Shown: piece after piece, positions 43,105 through 56,000 of the stretch | Layout of the letters: every line of letters starts with the position of its first letter | Numbering within the stretch: position 1 is the stretch's first letter | Assembly (NCBI GenBank): GCA_030141605.1 | Contig: JAQGDQ010000257.1 | Span: forward strand, 124,001-188,000 | Direction of reading: 5' to 3' | Origin: Tubiluchus corallicola | Lineage: Eukaryota > Priapulida > Priapulimorpha > Priapulimorphida > Tubiluchidae | DNA length: 64,000 nucleotides | Made by a program: the position numbers and the translations under genes | Notes under the pieces: model-generated | Database searches by the model: none | The model's input: the letters and a program-made list of their open reading frames with translations, nothing else | Told to the model about the DNA's origin: nothing

Positions 43105-46100
43105 TTATTTTGATGATTTGAATTCAGGCCACGTGACATCAAGATGCAATCCACAGTTTTTGTCCTGCTCCATAGATACGCAGACATACCCATTGTCTCC
43201 CCAGTCAGTACCCCATCTGCAAGTATAAGAAAACTTGGTAAAACTTTAGTTCCAATGTCTTGACTCGAATGGATAAGGTCGAGCCAAGATGACGATAATA
43301 AGAGCCGAGACCAGTCGACCAGTTAATCGTGGTTTAATGGAGGTAACCAGATGGTTGAGATGAAGTCAACCATGAGCAACCGAAAAAGTTGACCGGGTGA
43401 GTGCATGAAATCGGTTTTCAACAAAAACATTGCAGAAAGCAGAAAAATTCGGTCGAAATAATGCTATAAGCCAGACAATTTGCTTGACTGTTAACAGATT
43501 GCTACTTAAAGGAAATGCCAAGCCTTCTAGGAGGTTAGACTTATTTCAATGTTCGCGAAAAATGTTAGAAGAATTTAGTAACAAAAGATACAATGCGTTT
43601 ACGAAAACTCACGAAGTCTCCCAGTTACGTCATGATTTTCAAGTGAATGGTGGCAACAACCACGCCTGAAAATTTCTATTCAGAGGTAGTTTTTTTAGAT
43701 TTTTGCTTTATTGGCAGTTCTCAGCAAGTAACTTGGTTATATTTTTTTCATTTTAAGTGATAACAGTAAAACAAATCCAACATACTGAGTGACTTGTTCT
43801 TTCTTTTAAGCCGGACAATTTATTGAGCCAGCAATGATGATGGCAATAATAACTGCAATGAATATTGACTGTAACTTTGACGATCAGGATGATATAATAT
43901 GATTGTTTTGATGATGATTGTGTGACTTCGACGATCAGGATGACATAATATGATTGTTTTGATGATGATTGTGGTGGTCCTGGTAAAATGGTGTTGGTGG
44001 TGTTGGTGATATTGGTGGTACAGCAGTGGCAATGGCATCTGAATGGTGATGACAATGGAAGCTGTGTTGATGTTTGTTGCGATAACGAGGTCAGTAATTG
44101 GAAATACTACTTACTGATTTTTAAGGCACCAGTATTCACCACTTACTGCGTCTTCGCCCCAAGACACCAAGGTCACTTCATGATCAAGGTCATAGATATC
44201 ATCGACTTTTGGACACTCCAGTATACCTGCAATAAAACAACCCAGTACTCACTATTGTTTCATTAATCATTGTTTATCTAATGGTGTTTGAAAATAATAG
44301 AGAACGACGCACCTCCTTTGTAGTATATAAATTCGCTGTGGGCAGCAAATATTGCCACTGCAACAGGACCTTCTTCTAGCAGGTCTTTCAATTTTTGATT
44401 TGACAAGCTTCGCCCTATTCTGATGGTGTTTACTTCGTCTTCCACACCTGACGACGGTACTCTTCTACTTCTACAAGAGCCATCCTGAACATAAAAAATA
44501 TTTCATAATCATAAGCTGCGAACCTTTTCCTTGAGTTTTTATTCATCGGATTTTTTTCGAATAGAAATTCTTTCCTACAAACCGTTACGGATGGATGCTT
44601 CAATTGTGAAAACTCAGATTAAAAACTCCGACACTTTAACTGTCGGAAACTCATTTCCGAAGTAAGAAACTTAATATTTGCTCTGTATGAATAACTGTAC
44701 AAAGTACTTAAAGGAAGAGTGCATAATTAGTTCTATAATTTCATTATGCAAGGTATATATGAAACAAAAAGTACTTAAAGGAAGAGTGCATAATTAGTTC
44801 TGTAATTTTATTATGCAAGTATGTATATATGAAACTTGTCTTATCGCATCATTAACCGTGTAATTGTTTAATGCATAGGCCTGGTGTAAAGTCTGAGGTA
44901 GAAAATAACTCGTTGGGAAAGAGCTGATGCCGTGAAAATTGACGAAGCAGGTCTTCTCCCACGTTCAGAGGCAAAGCTATCTCTAAACTTAATAAAAACA
45001 CTGTAGGTGTGGGGTTAGAAATTCCTATGATTAAATATTGAATTGTAGTATGTTTTGACGTCTATTAACACATATGTTTTCATTTACAGATTGTATGCCA
45101 CGAAGTGATAATGTAAATAAGTACATCATGATGTTTTAACTAATTTTTTTATTGCTTTCATTTGCAAATGTGTACAGGTGACGTCCCAATGAACATCAAG
45201 CACTAATAATACTTTTCGAGAACAAACTTTAGATAAAAACATTCTGCATTAATTCTTGTTCTCGACATTAACATACACTTACTCTGCCCGAGGTGCCACT
45301 TCTGTAAGGATAGCGAGCCAGTTCGGCTATTCGATCTCTTCGTGTGACGTATTGCAACGCTTCGTAACCGAAACCACCTTTGCAACCATCACGACGCCTT
45401 GTGTAGGTACAGTCGGTGAGTTCTTGCTGACTAAGAGACGGCAAAGCCCCATGCCCGGCTATGCAATATCGGTCCTCTAAAGTTTCCGCCTAAAGGACAA
45501 TAATTCGGTTTCCAGACACTTAAAGTGATAACCAGACATGTGTCATGTTTTTGAATAAAAATCGGGTTATCACGTGTATCTGAATGAATGCATGTATATA
45601 CATATACATATATATATATATCAGCAATGAAATTTTAGCCATCTACGTTTTGTGTATTTTCGTATAAGTGATGCATACTTACAGCTGAGAATGCCCAGCA
45701 ACTACCACACCGGCCCTGATCCCGAATCTCCTGTATGCAATCTGGATTTTCTTCTCTCCAGTCGAACCCTACTACATCCGTTTCCACTGCAGTTGGTGGA
45801 TCCGGGCAAACACATTCATTGTTGTCAGTTTGCCTCTTATTGCGTTTGAAATGTGCATCCACATATTTCTAAATAAAAAGGAATTTATACTTTAGTACAC
45901 AAAAGTTAAACGAAAATGTATTTCAAGCCTAAAATTTAGCAGTAGCATCAGCAGCAGCAGCACGTACCGTTAACGTGTCTTCAATGTCACCTGAGTCTAC
46001 AGAACGACGATCCCTTTCAGTTGGTGACCTAACATGTCCAGTGAACAATCGCTTTACTTCATCAGTACCCTGAAACACTCAGAAGTGTGGTCATTCAAGT

Positions 46101-46714
46101 ATCTAAGACCAAACTTACAAATTTAATAGTCAGTTTTGCAAAAACATGTTTCAAATAATCCCTGTCCTGTTCGTTCTGGTCCTGTTGTGTTCTGTCCGGT
46201 CCCGTTTTGTCCTACTCTGCCCTATCCTGTCTGTCCGGTTCTATCTTGTCCTGTCCTCTCCTGTTCTGTCCTGTTCCGTTCCGTCCGGTCCCGTCCCGTC
46301 TCGTCCTGTCCGGTCCCGTCCAATACAATCGCGTCCGGTCCCGTCCTGTCCTGATCTGTCTTGATTTAATCTGATTTACTACTAACTAGCTGTTATAGAC
46401 TTACATAATCGCTGAATTTGTTAGTTCCTGCAAAGAAATTTGTGCTGCCTCTGACAAATTTTTCATTGATTTTTCTCACTGCACCAGAGTTCTGCTCATA
46501 CAACGCCTTACGTTTTTGCAGTTCACGCCTCGATCTGTAGCTTTTACCTAAAGAAAATTAGGGGCACAGTAATTTTGTAATACAGTAGTAAAAATCTCTC
46601 ACCTTTCACTTCTAGTCATTCAACGACAATTTAATAAAGCTAAAAGTCATAAGACCCCGAAACGGACTAATTTTTTTTTCAGTATTTCGAACAACAGAAT
46701 GGAGGGGGTGCGTG

Positions 46715-46752
<38 letters not shown>

Positions 46753-47483
46753 AGAGAGAGAATGAGAGAGAGAGAGAGCGAGCGAGAAAGAAGGAGAAAG
46801 AGAGAGAGGGAAAAAGAGTAACGAGACAGGAAGAGTGATGGATATAACCAGCAAAATGAATGATACTGCAGAAACAAACACTGAGGTAGACATTCAAATA
46901 GAACAATTGATAAGATAGAAACAGAAATATGAAAACAAGAACAGATGTACACGGCTACAGTGAAACAAGAACTGGTCCGTTATTATTTCTTCTGATATCT
47001 TTGCGTAATGCGTGATGCGTATTCAGAAGATTGCCATCGCGTTCGAGTGAATGCGTATCATGAATCACGCATTACGGACTACGCATTGCGTACTGTACAC
47101 ATGGAAACACTTCCACGTGTTTAAATATAAACTGTTGTATGCGCATCACGCGTATCACGGATTATCGATCATGCATCACGCATTACACGCGCATGGAGTC
47201 GTACTTTTATTTGTGCTTTTTGCATTGCATCTTTTGTGTGATTATTGTCCTTTTGCGTCTTGTATATTTTAGCGATTTTCAGTAAAAAAAGTTTATTTTA
47301 CAAAATACAGTGATTGATCGTTTATGCATTTTCTTTTTCACCTGAAGTTAAGCCAACAGTGATGAATTAAAAAGTCGTGCTCTATGTTGTTCATTATTGT
47401 GAAAATTTTTGTACTAACTTAGATACAAAAAGAAGTTTCACAGACGTAAAGTAAGGAAGAGTTGGATAATGACGAAAATATAG

Positions 47484-47532
<49 letters not shown>

Positions 47533-47600
47533 TTATATTCATATTCATATTCATATCAATATTCGTATTCGTATTCGCATTCATATTCATATTCATATTC

Positions 47601-47641
<41 letters not shown>

Positions 47642-48338
47642 GATACCTGATTATACCCATACCTAGAATTTTAAAAAATTTATTATACGAACGTTTCAGT
47701 CACTTTCATGACTATCTTGGACGGTTTTTCTAAAATTTAAAATAACATCTTAAGCCTAATTTGAGAAAAAGCGCTAAAGACAAGAAATGCAAGTGATTGA
47801 AACATTTGGATAATATTTTTTTATGAAATGATGCCTGCGTTCATCAATAACTTTTATTTGTCTTAAAAAACCTTAATGGCTGACCATTTTGTCGACGAAA
47901 AGCGTCAAAATCGACTGGACCGGAAAGTGGGGTTTTCCTTCTCGAACGAATTGCTTCTCTCAGTGCTGCACGAAGATCAGATGGATTCAAACTGCTCAAG
48001 TCCTTCCTGGAGAAACCAGAGAAATCTGTTCTTCCCTTCTTTATATCCGTCAAAAGACCGTCAGCACTGAAACGACCTGAAGGCAAAACTGGAAGTTATA
48101 GTGACTGCCACATTTATTTTAGCACTTTCGCGCCATTTTGCAATCAAGCTGCTTTTGGAGTTTTTACAAAATTCAGAGCTACTGTGACGGATAATTGTTA
48201 TAAAATAAATCATTTTGAAACCTGAAACCCGATTTTTCAAAATGATTATGAGGATCAGTTATCTGACGGACTAATCGGGCAGACAGCAGACGCCCAAATG
48301 ATCAAATTCAACGTATTAAGTTAATACAACTGTGTGTT

Positions 48339-48417
<79 letters not shown>

Positions 48418-48472
48418 TAATGACAACAGCAACAACAACAACAGCAGTAACAACAACAACAACAACAACAAC

Positions 48473-48519
<47 letters not shown>

Positions 48520-48690
48520 TAATAATAATAATAATAACAACAACAATAATAAAATAATAATAATAAAAATAATAATAATGACAACAACAAAAACAGCAAC
48601 AACAGCAGCAGCAGCAACAACAACAACAACAACAACAGCAGTAGCAACAAGAACAACAACAACAACAACAATAGCAATAACAACAAAAAC

Positions 48691-48779
<89 letters not shown>

Positions 48780-49151
48780 TAACAACAACAACTACAATAA
48801 TAATAATATCGGGCCCAAGAGCCTGTTACTTCAGACGTGCAAAATCTTTGACTACGTGCGCTGTGAAGAGCGGTTCAGCAAAACAACAAAATATTCATAT
48901 TTACGAGACAGAGTGCCATATATACCTCCTTTTTTTCCAGCGCCCCCAAACGGTCTTCCTCGGCGTCCTCTAAAAGTCCTCTCATTCTCTCTGATTGGAT
49001 CCGCATCAGGGTCCTCATCTTTTACCTCCCCGCTTCCTCTGCCGGGTCTGCGGCGACTGCTCCTCCGAGAAGAGCGCTCATTAGGCTGAGCTAAACACAT
49101 CGAGAGTGAAAGCAGCAGCAACAGCAGAATCAGCGCCCCTTGAGGTCTCAT
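43105..49151 (-). CDS. Secreted papain-family cysteine protease, copy 2
   Basis: Paralogue of the gene at 27792-41032, same strand and exon plan. Exons: 49151-48926, 48076-47885, 46547-46405, 46069-45968, 45868-45683, 45489-45283, 44484-44313, 44226-44115, 43216-43105; they join to 483 residues. Signal peptide [19 protein letters not shown], then an Arg/Ser/Gly-rich extension ([15 protein letters not shown]) without the copy 1 repeat. Shared second-exon block [15 protein letters not shown]. Prodomain near-ERFNIN (E,R,Y,N,V,N) with GTNKFSD (GNFD motif). Pro-linker exon with ERDRRSVD, a possible cleavage site. Catalytic Gln272, Cys278 ([10 protein letters not shown]), His425 ([12 protein letters not shown]), Asn446 (YWCLKNQWG). 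The sequence before the cysteine ([15 protein letters not shown]) is cathepsin-B-like while the prodomain is cathepsin-L-like. Ends TWPEFKSSK with no long tail. One weak donor (AATG/GTCAGC after 47885) is inferred from the paralogue. Confidence 0.85.
43870..43980. repeat. Two-copy tandem duplication, about 52 bp
   Basis: GACGATCAGGATGA(T/C)ATAATATGATT followed by GTTTTGATGATGATTGTG occurs twice in a row, in an intron of protease copy 2. Confidence 0.8.
44700..44840. repeat. Two-copy tandem duplication, about 68 bp
   Basis: AAAGTACTTAAAGGAAGAGT through TATATATGAAAC is present twice with a few differences, in the copy 2 protease intron 44485-45282. Confidence 0.85.
46170..46370. repeat. Degenerate pentamer array (CCTGT/CCGTC/CCGGT)
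   Basis: A run of about 40 pentamers of the type (T/C)C(T/C)GT and TCCGG fills much of the 335-bp intron 46070-46404 of protease copy 2. Sharply pyrimidine-rich on this strand. Two overlapping proline/cysteine/valine-rich open frames arise from it and are not coding. Confidence 0.9.
46715..46830. repeat. GA-rich microsatellite
   Basis: GAGAGA runs with AAGG and GCGA interruptions, in the copy 2 protease intron 46548-47884. Serine/leucine-rich open frames on the other strand are by-products. Confidence 0.92.
46990..47212. mobile_element. Second copy of the CGCATTACG dispersed repeat
   Basis: It shares GCGTAATGCGTGATGCGTAT, ACATGGAAACACTTCCACGT and the end GCGCATGGAGTCGTAC with 8962-9715. Internal words are arranged as inverted repeats (GCGTAATGCGTGATGC and GCATCACGCATTAC). 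Intronic in protease copy 2. Confidence 0.55.
47487..47641. repeat. TAA microsatellite with ATTCAT hexamer core
   Basis: Two TAA runs (about 47487-47530 and 47602-47641) flank a block of ATTCAT/ATTCGT hexamers. It lies in the copy 2 protease intron 46548-47884. Confidence 0.92.
48340..48810. repeat. AAT/AAC trinucleotide microsatellite
   Basis: About 470 bp of AAT runs interspersed with AAC, CAG and AAA triplets, in the first intron of protease copy 2. Poly-Asn and poly-Leu frames on the two strands are by-products. Confidence 0.95.
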
Positions 49152-51817
49152 TTTAACGCCTTGGCAAAGAATTAAAATTAGCTTGATAGTTAATTGTATT
49201 CCACAGAGGTTATGTAGCTACTGTAGTTAAAGGACAAAAGAAGGGATACCTGCTGTAGGTTGCAGAAAAATCGCCTTAAAAATTATATTGATTTATAACA
49301 ATATTATGCGTATATCGTACTCGAGTTGAAAGACTTTTTTGTTTTTTCATTTTAAATCTTCCCCAAAACTGTTTCGACCGCGCCATTACATGTCGTAATA
49401 TACGAGCAACGTAAATCAGGAGAAGAAAAGGAAATGTTAAACTATGTCCCAAAAACTTTCCATGCAAATTTATATAATTTAATATTTCGCTTACCTGCTT
49501 GAAAAACATATGTAACCAAAAAATGAAAATAATTAATTATTTAAAATGCTTTCATCAATTGGTAAAATGTCGGTAATTCAGCCTCCAGCGTCAACCACTC
49601 ACTAACCAAAAACATATTTTTAATCTTATTGACAAGATATAGTAATTTGAAATTTTTCTTAGTTAGTAACGTGTGCGCCACGAATGCTCTGATTATCTTT
49701 CAAACTTCACGCAATCTTGTCTAAACTTGTTTCAAATGACTTATCGCCAATATGGCTGAGATTAACGGTCATAGTAGGAGTTTATATTTACATGTTTTAC
49801 ACAGCGTTACTGCCGACGCAAGTCCTGTATGCAAAAAGGCAGTATGTAAGTGGTATAAAATTTCAAGACGAAGCTTTATGTAAGTGGAGGGTTTTCTTGT
49901 GCTTAACACCATATCTTTGATATTGACAGTCACCCACGGTTAAAACCGGTACGACGCGTCTGAATTTTCTCAATAAAATCCGACCTAACCAACTGTGCTT
50001 TTACGTAAGGGCAAAGGATTTACCGGTCTAGGACTGTGAATCTCTACGAACCACTTCTAAACGATTTTTAAAACACTTTCGGATTTTAAAACTTTATCGT
50101 TTTAAAAAATCTTAATTGATAAAGCGTGAAATCATGAAAAAAGATATTCAAGCGCCTGTAAGGTATTTAAACGCTTTGATTATTTAAAAAACTGTCCGAA
50201 TTGAAAGGCAACTTCGCGGAATAAGTAAACATGTGGAAACAAATGAACAATTAGATGGATTGGACATCCATTCATTCGTCCGTCCGTTCATCCATTTGAT
50301 CATTAAACCGATCTTTTTTCCGTGTGTTTCTGTGTTTTTGCTTCGCCTATGTTAATTGTTTCACTTTTTCATACGTCTATCCACTCGTCTGTTCTTTGGG
50401 TGCAACATTCGTTTATCTATTCCTTTTCGTCCATCTGAACGAACGAATGCATGAACGAATGAAAGAACGAATCAATCATAACGAACAACATATAAACAAA
50501 ATAATCAAAATGAGTGAAAAAAAGGAGTGGGGAAGGTTTACTTAATCGAGAGAGCAAATGAATGAACAACTGAACGAAAAAAACAAGATATCATTAAAAA
50601 TGAGCAAATGAATGAATGAACGAATGAATGATTAAGTGAGTGAATGAATAAAGATGGCACGAATCCAATGATAACATCAACTAGTGTACGTATAAATGTT
50701 TAAAAACATTACCTTGAATGAGGAAAAAGAACTATGTGACTGGTATTTAGTTCACAATTAATATAGTATAATGTACAGATATATTATAAGAACTAAACGC
50801 TAGTGTGCTTATAGTATATAATATAGCACTAAAAGCACTAAAAGCACTAAAAACAGAATAAACACCGGCAGCGTATAGTTAACAACTTTGACAAAATAGA
50901 AATGTTTTACAACAAATACGACCTGGCATCAAAGTAATTTCTCACTTTCGATGTATTTTATGGTACCTTCTTTCCAGTTCAAGGCTGAAACTTTTAACTA
51001 TGCCACGATCTCACCTCTTCCTTTAAAAATAATAATTTCGGTCGGGAAAACAGCAACTGGCGGGCCATGATTCCGTGTTGCAAACCAGTCAACAACTTTG
51101 TCTTGTGCACAACGTAAAATTAGAAAGCGCAACCAAGCTATTAAGTTAAATGCCAATTTTGTGAATGGAGAATGGAAAGAAAATGATTCTGCGCTTGGAA
51201 GTGGATGGTTCCTGTGTACAATAAATAAAAACAACAAATATGTAAACGGTACAGTACTCCTTGTGTTTTGCCTAAGCCTTACCTAAAGGAAAGCGCTACT
51301 CACTCCCTATTCCCTGCTCACTCGCAGTAATATCCAGATACTTGTGAAGCACTGTTTCCTAATTCTAACAATGCTATAGCATCTCCTGTCATTTCTTTTA
51401 TTGTACAAAGTAGGCACTTTAATCAATAAAATTATATTATATTCGCTCATTCTATTTTTGCAGCTTTACATTAACATCAAACACGTCTTAACCAACATGT
51501 CCCACCCTTTCGCACAGCCGCTATTCAACAAATAAGTTACGTAATTTTTCTTAATCTCGTTCTTAGCTGTAGAATAACTAACAATTTCTGCAATCGTGTG
51601 CCTATAGAACTTATAAATGACGTTTCTACTCTCTGAAAGGCTTTTATATAGGCTGTACCTGTTAGCCAACCAGGGTTTGACTAATTGCTCATTGTACTTA
51701 GTATAATGTACTTTTGATTTTAATGTTCTTTTTTGTCAAGTAAAAATATACTAAGAGAAGCACAAAACTACAAAAAATGATAGTAGTCTCATGTATTTAA
51801 GGACGATCCTGCTAATT

Positions 51818-52520
51818 GACGTCAAGGAGTATTAAAAAGCGCCAAGGAAAAGTGTCAAAAACGTCAAGAACACCATGTAACGAAATTAACGTCAAGCAAA
51901 TGTTTTAAACAATGCCAAAGATGAAAAAGCATTCACCACATAATCACTACATTCACAGCAAACATAGATAATTTCTATAACCGGCTCATACTAGGTCCTT
52001 GACGGTATTAAACTCTTTGACGCCACTGGACGCCAATTTTCACTTGACATCATTGGCGCTACTCCTTGACAGTACTGAACGTTACTTGACGCTGCTGAAC
52101 GTTACTTGACACTACTGAACGTTACTTGACAGTACTGAACGTTACTTGACACTACTGAACGTTACTTGACACTACTGAACGTTACTTGACACTACTGAAC
52201 GTTACTTGACACTACTGAACGTTACTTGACACTACTGAACGTTACTTGACACTACTGCACGTTACTTGACGCTGCTGAACGTTACTTGATTTTGTATAAT
52301 TATTTTTTTTGCTACAAAAACTTAGCAATTGTGGGGATTTAAATCACTGATTAGTTAGTGATACGCTTACAGTTAAATTATAATATAATTAACGTCAGAA
52401 ATAGTACAAATACAACAGAAATATACAAACCCTGCAGGAAGTGTAATCAGAACATGTGAACCAGGCATACAGGGGTTACACTTACAGGCGATGAGCAGCT
52501 TCACTTGACGTCTAGGAGCT
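51818..52520. mobile_element. Foldback-like element of CTTGACGTC words
   Basis: The left part (51818-51900) is rich in GTCAAG words (GACGTCAAGGAGT, AACGTCAAGAAC, GCGCCAAGG). The right part (51993-52090) has the complementary CTTGAC words in inverted order (TTGGCGCTACTCCTTGAC). A further CTTGACGTCTAGGAGC is at 52505. The 20-bp array lies inside the right part. No coding is seen. Confidence 0.5.
52064..52290. repeat. 20-bp tandem array, about 11 copies
   Basis: The unit CTGAACGTTACTTGACACTA is repeated about 11 times with ACAGTA and GCTG variants at the edges. It seems to be an expansion of the subterminal words of the surrounding foldback-like element. Confidence 0.92.
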
Positions 52521-53289
52521 CTTTAATGTAGTTTTACTGTTTATAAACCCAGCAAAAGTACAGGCCTAGTTATTTTTTTAACGGACGTACATGTGCAAAT
52601 ATCCAAATACTACAATTAAGTATTAAACAAACATTTAGTATTTTGTTCTCGGACTGTTACTACCAGGGCAGCTCCACCACTAAGCAAACGAAAGGTAAAA
52701 AAACTGGCGAATGGCATCATTGAACAACAAAAAGAATCTCTAATGAAGACCAGAGTTATTATTGTGATGATGACGATGAAGCTAGTGAAACAGATGCATA
52801 CTTGAAAAAAAGGTAAGAATTTCAAAAAATTTCTGATCAAAAAAGGTTAACTGCTCCTAAAACCTAGGACTTTAATGGCGCCACAAGTTCAATTTCACAC
52901 TCAATCAACACAAGCTGTAGATAAGTAATTAATAACATTTAATTAGTACATTATACTACATGTGTAATACTAACACACTCGACCCGTGATAGTTTATTAT
53001 AATATTCAGTTTTGAGGGGGTGCTGTTGACCATGGGGGGGGGGGGGAGACCGTTGAGGAGGAAGCGCTAAAACCTAGAACCGGTCCTGGATACTACTGCG
53101 TTTATTACGAGATTTCAACAGCACACTGTGAGTAATAAACACACAGCGCACGGTATAAAGTACTGCGTAAATAAACAAACTTGCGTTTTCAGTATGTCAA
53201 ATATTAACCATTCAACAGTGAAGAAAGTCGTCGTAGTTTACCATGGACAAAAGAAAACCGCCCGTTTTCAGTTCCTTCAGGCTCAAGAA

Positions 53290-54060
53290 ACATTCCTTCC
53301 TTTAAGAAGATGTGACACCTGAGATCTATTTTGCGACGCAGTCTTGCAGTATATTGTATTATTCACTGGTCCAGCCAATACTGGAGTACAGTGCCATTAT
53401 TTGGTCCCCCCACACTGTCTGTGGGATTCATAAACTAGAACCTGTGCAACAAAAGGCAACACGTTATATGTACCCCCTTGACAGTAGATCCATGCCTGAC
53501 TACAATAATCGCCTACAAACTCTCAAAATTATGAGTCTCAAATGCAAGAAGGGACCTATCCTCTCGTACGGTTTCTTCCGTCAACAATTAGACATCCAAT
53601 CCACATTTTCAAGATCAAGCCGTATGCGTGGTCGAATGCTTTTAAGCAGAAATAAAACCACCTGTCTGCGTGCCTGATTTTATAACAGATTTCCACGTTT
53701 GTGGAACGAATTACCTGCAGAAGCAATTCTAATAGCATCATTATCTTCTTCTGTCATTTTACTATCCAAGAGCACGCATTTTAATCCTTTGGCCTCGTAT
53801 ATGCTTTATTTTTTGGAGTTTAATCCTATTTGTACACATTTTTTGTATTTTAAGTAATTTGTCGTAAATATTTTATGTAATTTATTACGATGTAACATTT
53901 ATTTTAGCTCTATGTGCCTACTACTGGATAGATGACAGGCAGTGATGTGTTTGAGGATTTAGTTCCTTGCTGTCATCTATGGCACACAGTGGTAGGCACA
54001 ACTTTCGTATTGATCCTAGCTATATAGTTTTACTGCTTACATTTACTTTTGTATAAAATG
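53290..54060 (+). mobile_element. LINE 3' end with reverse transcriptase ORF remnant
   Basis: The + frame reads YSLVQPILEYSAIIWSPHT and KLEPVQQKATRYMY, typical of the post-palm region of CR1/L2/Jockey-type reverse transcriptase. After a stop at 53675 the match continues as FPRLWNELPAEAI. A strong hairpin follows at about 53918-54002. It is 5'-truncated and inactive. Confidence 0.8.
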
Positions 54061-55550
54061 TACATATTTATTTTGTGCCTAATAAATAATAAAATAAATT
54101 TTAAAATGAAATAAATGCCAAGCATTAAAATTGTAGTAATTAGTAGACCTAAATTAAATGAGCATAACTGACGTCAGGCATGCTGGTCTATCGCTCACGT
54201 AAAATCCGGGACATCCCCAAGCCCCAAGCACCACAGCTGCGTAGATTTTACGTAGAATCAACGCAATTTTGATGGTAGAAGCTACCATAGAAAGGCTACG
54301 CAGAATCTGTACACCAAAATGTCCTCTTGTTATACGGTAGATTCTATTTAAAAAAAAGGCAGACGGTCAAAGTAGAGAAGAAGTGACAAATGTTGAATGG
54401 ATTTTATATGACCATTTCTGTGTGTGTCACATGGCAGATTTAACGTAGAATTTCAGTGTAAGACAACTAGCTACACTGCTGGAATTTCAATTTTGTCTTG
54501 AGAATCGCTTCCGTGCAAAACCTGAGTGAAAATTCCACCGCAATTAAACCCAGCTTAGGACTATAATAATTACAGATTAATAAAAGAAATAAATTCGGGC
54601 TTCGGAGATCAGATATAACACAACGCTCCTGTCTCTAGTAACTTCCATTCAAAACTAAATGTCGTCGAGTGGCGCTGTTGTCCAGGCTGTGAAACATATG
54701 ATGTTTTAAAAATTAAAAAGTTGAGTTCGGAGATCGGATCTACCTGTCGCTCCCGCCTCGCAAACGGGCGCATGCACAGTTACAGCTGGGTTCATCACAG
54801 TGTAGATCATAGCTTACCCTCTATTATCTGTTCTGTGGTTCTCCAGTTCACAGCTGGCTGCACGATGCACCTTGTGACTTACAACAGTGAAGGGCTGATC
54901 GTTGAAAGGATAAGCCTTTGCTGAAGCAACATTTGCTTGACTGAAGAAGCAAGGATCTACTCCAACTCTCCCCAATAAACTTAGTCTCACCAAAATGTAT
55001 ATAATGAGCAATCAACTTCTATAAAACATCTTGTTGCGTGTTAGTCGCAAACCGTAAGTTATTTGCCGCTTTGTTATCAAGGCTGCGAATTTTAACATCA
55101 ATTGGCCAAAATTCGCACTAAACATCTGTTTAAAATTATGAGCAATAAGTAGAAGCACAATTTAATTGTTTCGTCTAGCAAAATTTAAAAGACAATCTTG
55201 GAAATGTGTGTCTATGTGTGCCTAGCTGGATTTTCAGATGATTGTAAAAATTGAAAAATGGCAAAAACAAAAGTAAGATGAGAGTTTAAAAGTCACGTTT
55301 TTTAATTATTTTTTATTTCCTGAAGATGACTGTTAGAGCGCATTAAAAACGTTAATTTTCATAATAAAAATGTGTTAAAATTTATTATAGTGAGTTGTTT
55401 ATGAAACGGATATTGTTCTTGTTATAAAGAATTTAAAAACTGTCGGAAAATCCGCTTTAAACCGAGCCTGGCTTCTTTGGTGGCCTTACAATATTATTTT
55501 AGATCATATGCTTCGTTCATGCATGTGTAACCATGTGTTTAGTTAACCTT

Positions 55551-55640
55551 GCCTATAAAAAGGAAGTGTCACCGCTGATCGGTGACCACCTATCGGCAGG
55601 TACCACAAAGGGTGGTCCCCTTTTCCTTGTTTTTTTATAA
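55551..55640. other. Cloverleaf-forming element with T-run
   Basis: A closing stem (AAGGAA 55560-55565 with TTCCTT 55623-55628, extended by A-rich and T-rich flanks) encloses three perfect hairpins: GTCACCG/CGGTGAC (55568-55586), ACCT/AGGT (55588-55601) and ACCAC/GTGGT (55602-55616). A T-run at 55630-55636 follows. No tRNA box A or box B is evident. It may be a structured RNA gene, a short mobile element or a palindrome cluster. Confidence 0.4.
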
Positions 55641-56000
55641 AGGCCTGTATGTGAGATTATTCATTTAAAGTGCTGTGAATTATGTGATTATTTTTGTTAT
55701 GATTTGTAACTTAATTTGAAATGTAAAGTGTAACAGTTAAATTTGAATTTTGTTAATAGTGTATTATTAGTGTGGCCACAATTTATACAAATCGTTATAT
55801 TTCTCTAATGACTATTTTTGACTGGATTGTTTTCATAGCACAATTAATGCAAAAAATCAGAGGTAACTGCAAATCAACCAATACCCACTAAGGTTTAAGC
55901 GTAATGCAATTTTTCTGAGTTCAGTAAATTAGACATAAATTAGTGTTAACAGTGCACGATCAGGACAGGCTCTCTCACTCTTTTTAAAGCTATTTGGCAT

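Larger units (their letters stand above)
49152..56000. other. Gene-poor intergenic DNA
   Basis: No host gene was recognised on either strand. Contents that can be named: foldback-like repeat at 51818-52520, 20-bp array at 52064-52290, LINE at 53290-54060, G homopolymer near 53033-53047, a short direct duplication (TTCGGAGATC) near 54600 and 54725, and a cloverleaf-like element at 55551-55640. The promoter of protease copy 2 should lie just above 49152. Confidence 0.5.

Noticed and set aside
46136-46364. Cys/Pro/Ser/Val-rich repeats resembling a small secreted peptide
   Set aside because: Overlapping frames of a pentamer array filling a 335-bp intron; no conserved start or splice context.
46612-46952. 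Ser/Leu-rich frames with apparent signal peptides
   Set aside because: Produced by a GA microsatellite on the opposite strand.
48332-48973. Poly-Asn and poly-Leu frames
   Set aside because: Translations of an AAT/AAC microsatellite inside a protease intron.
53312-53677. 121-codon frame as a host gene
   Set aside because: LINE reverse transcriptase remnant; the match continues past its stop codon.
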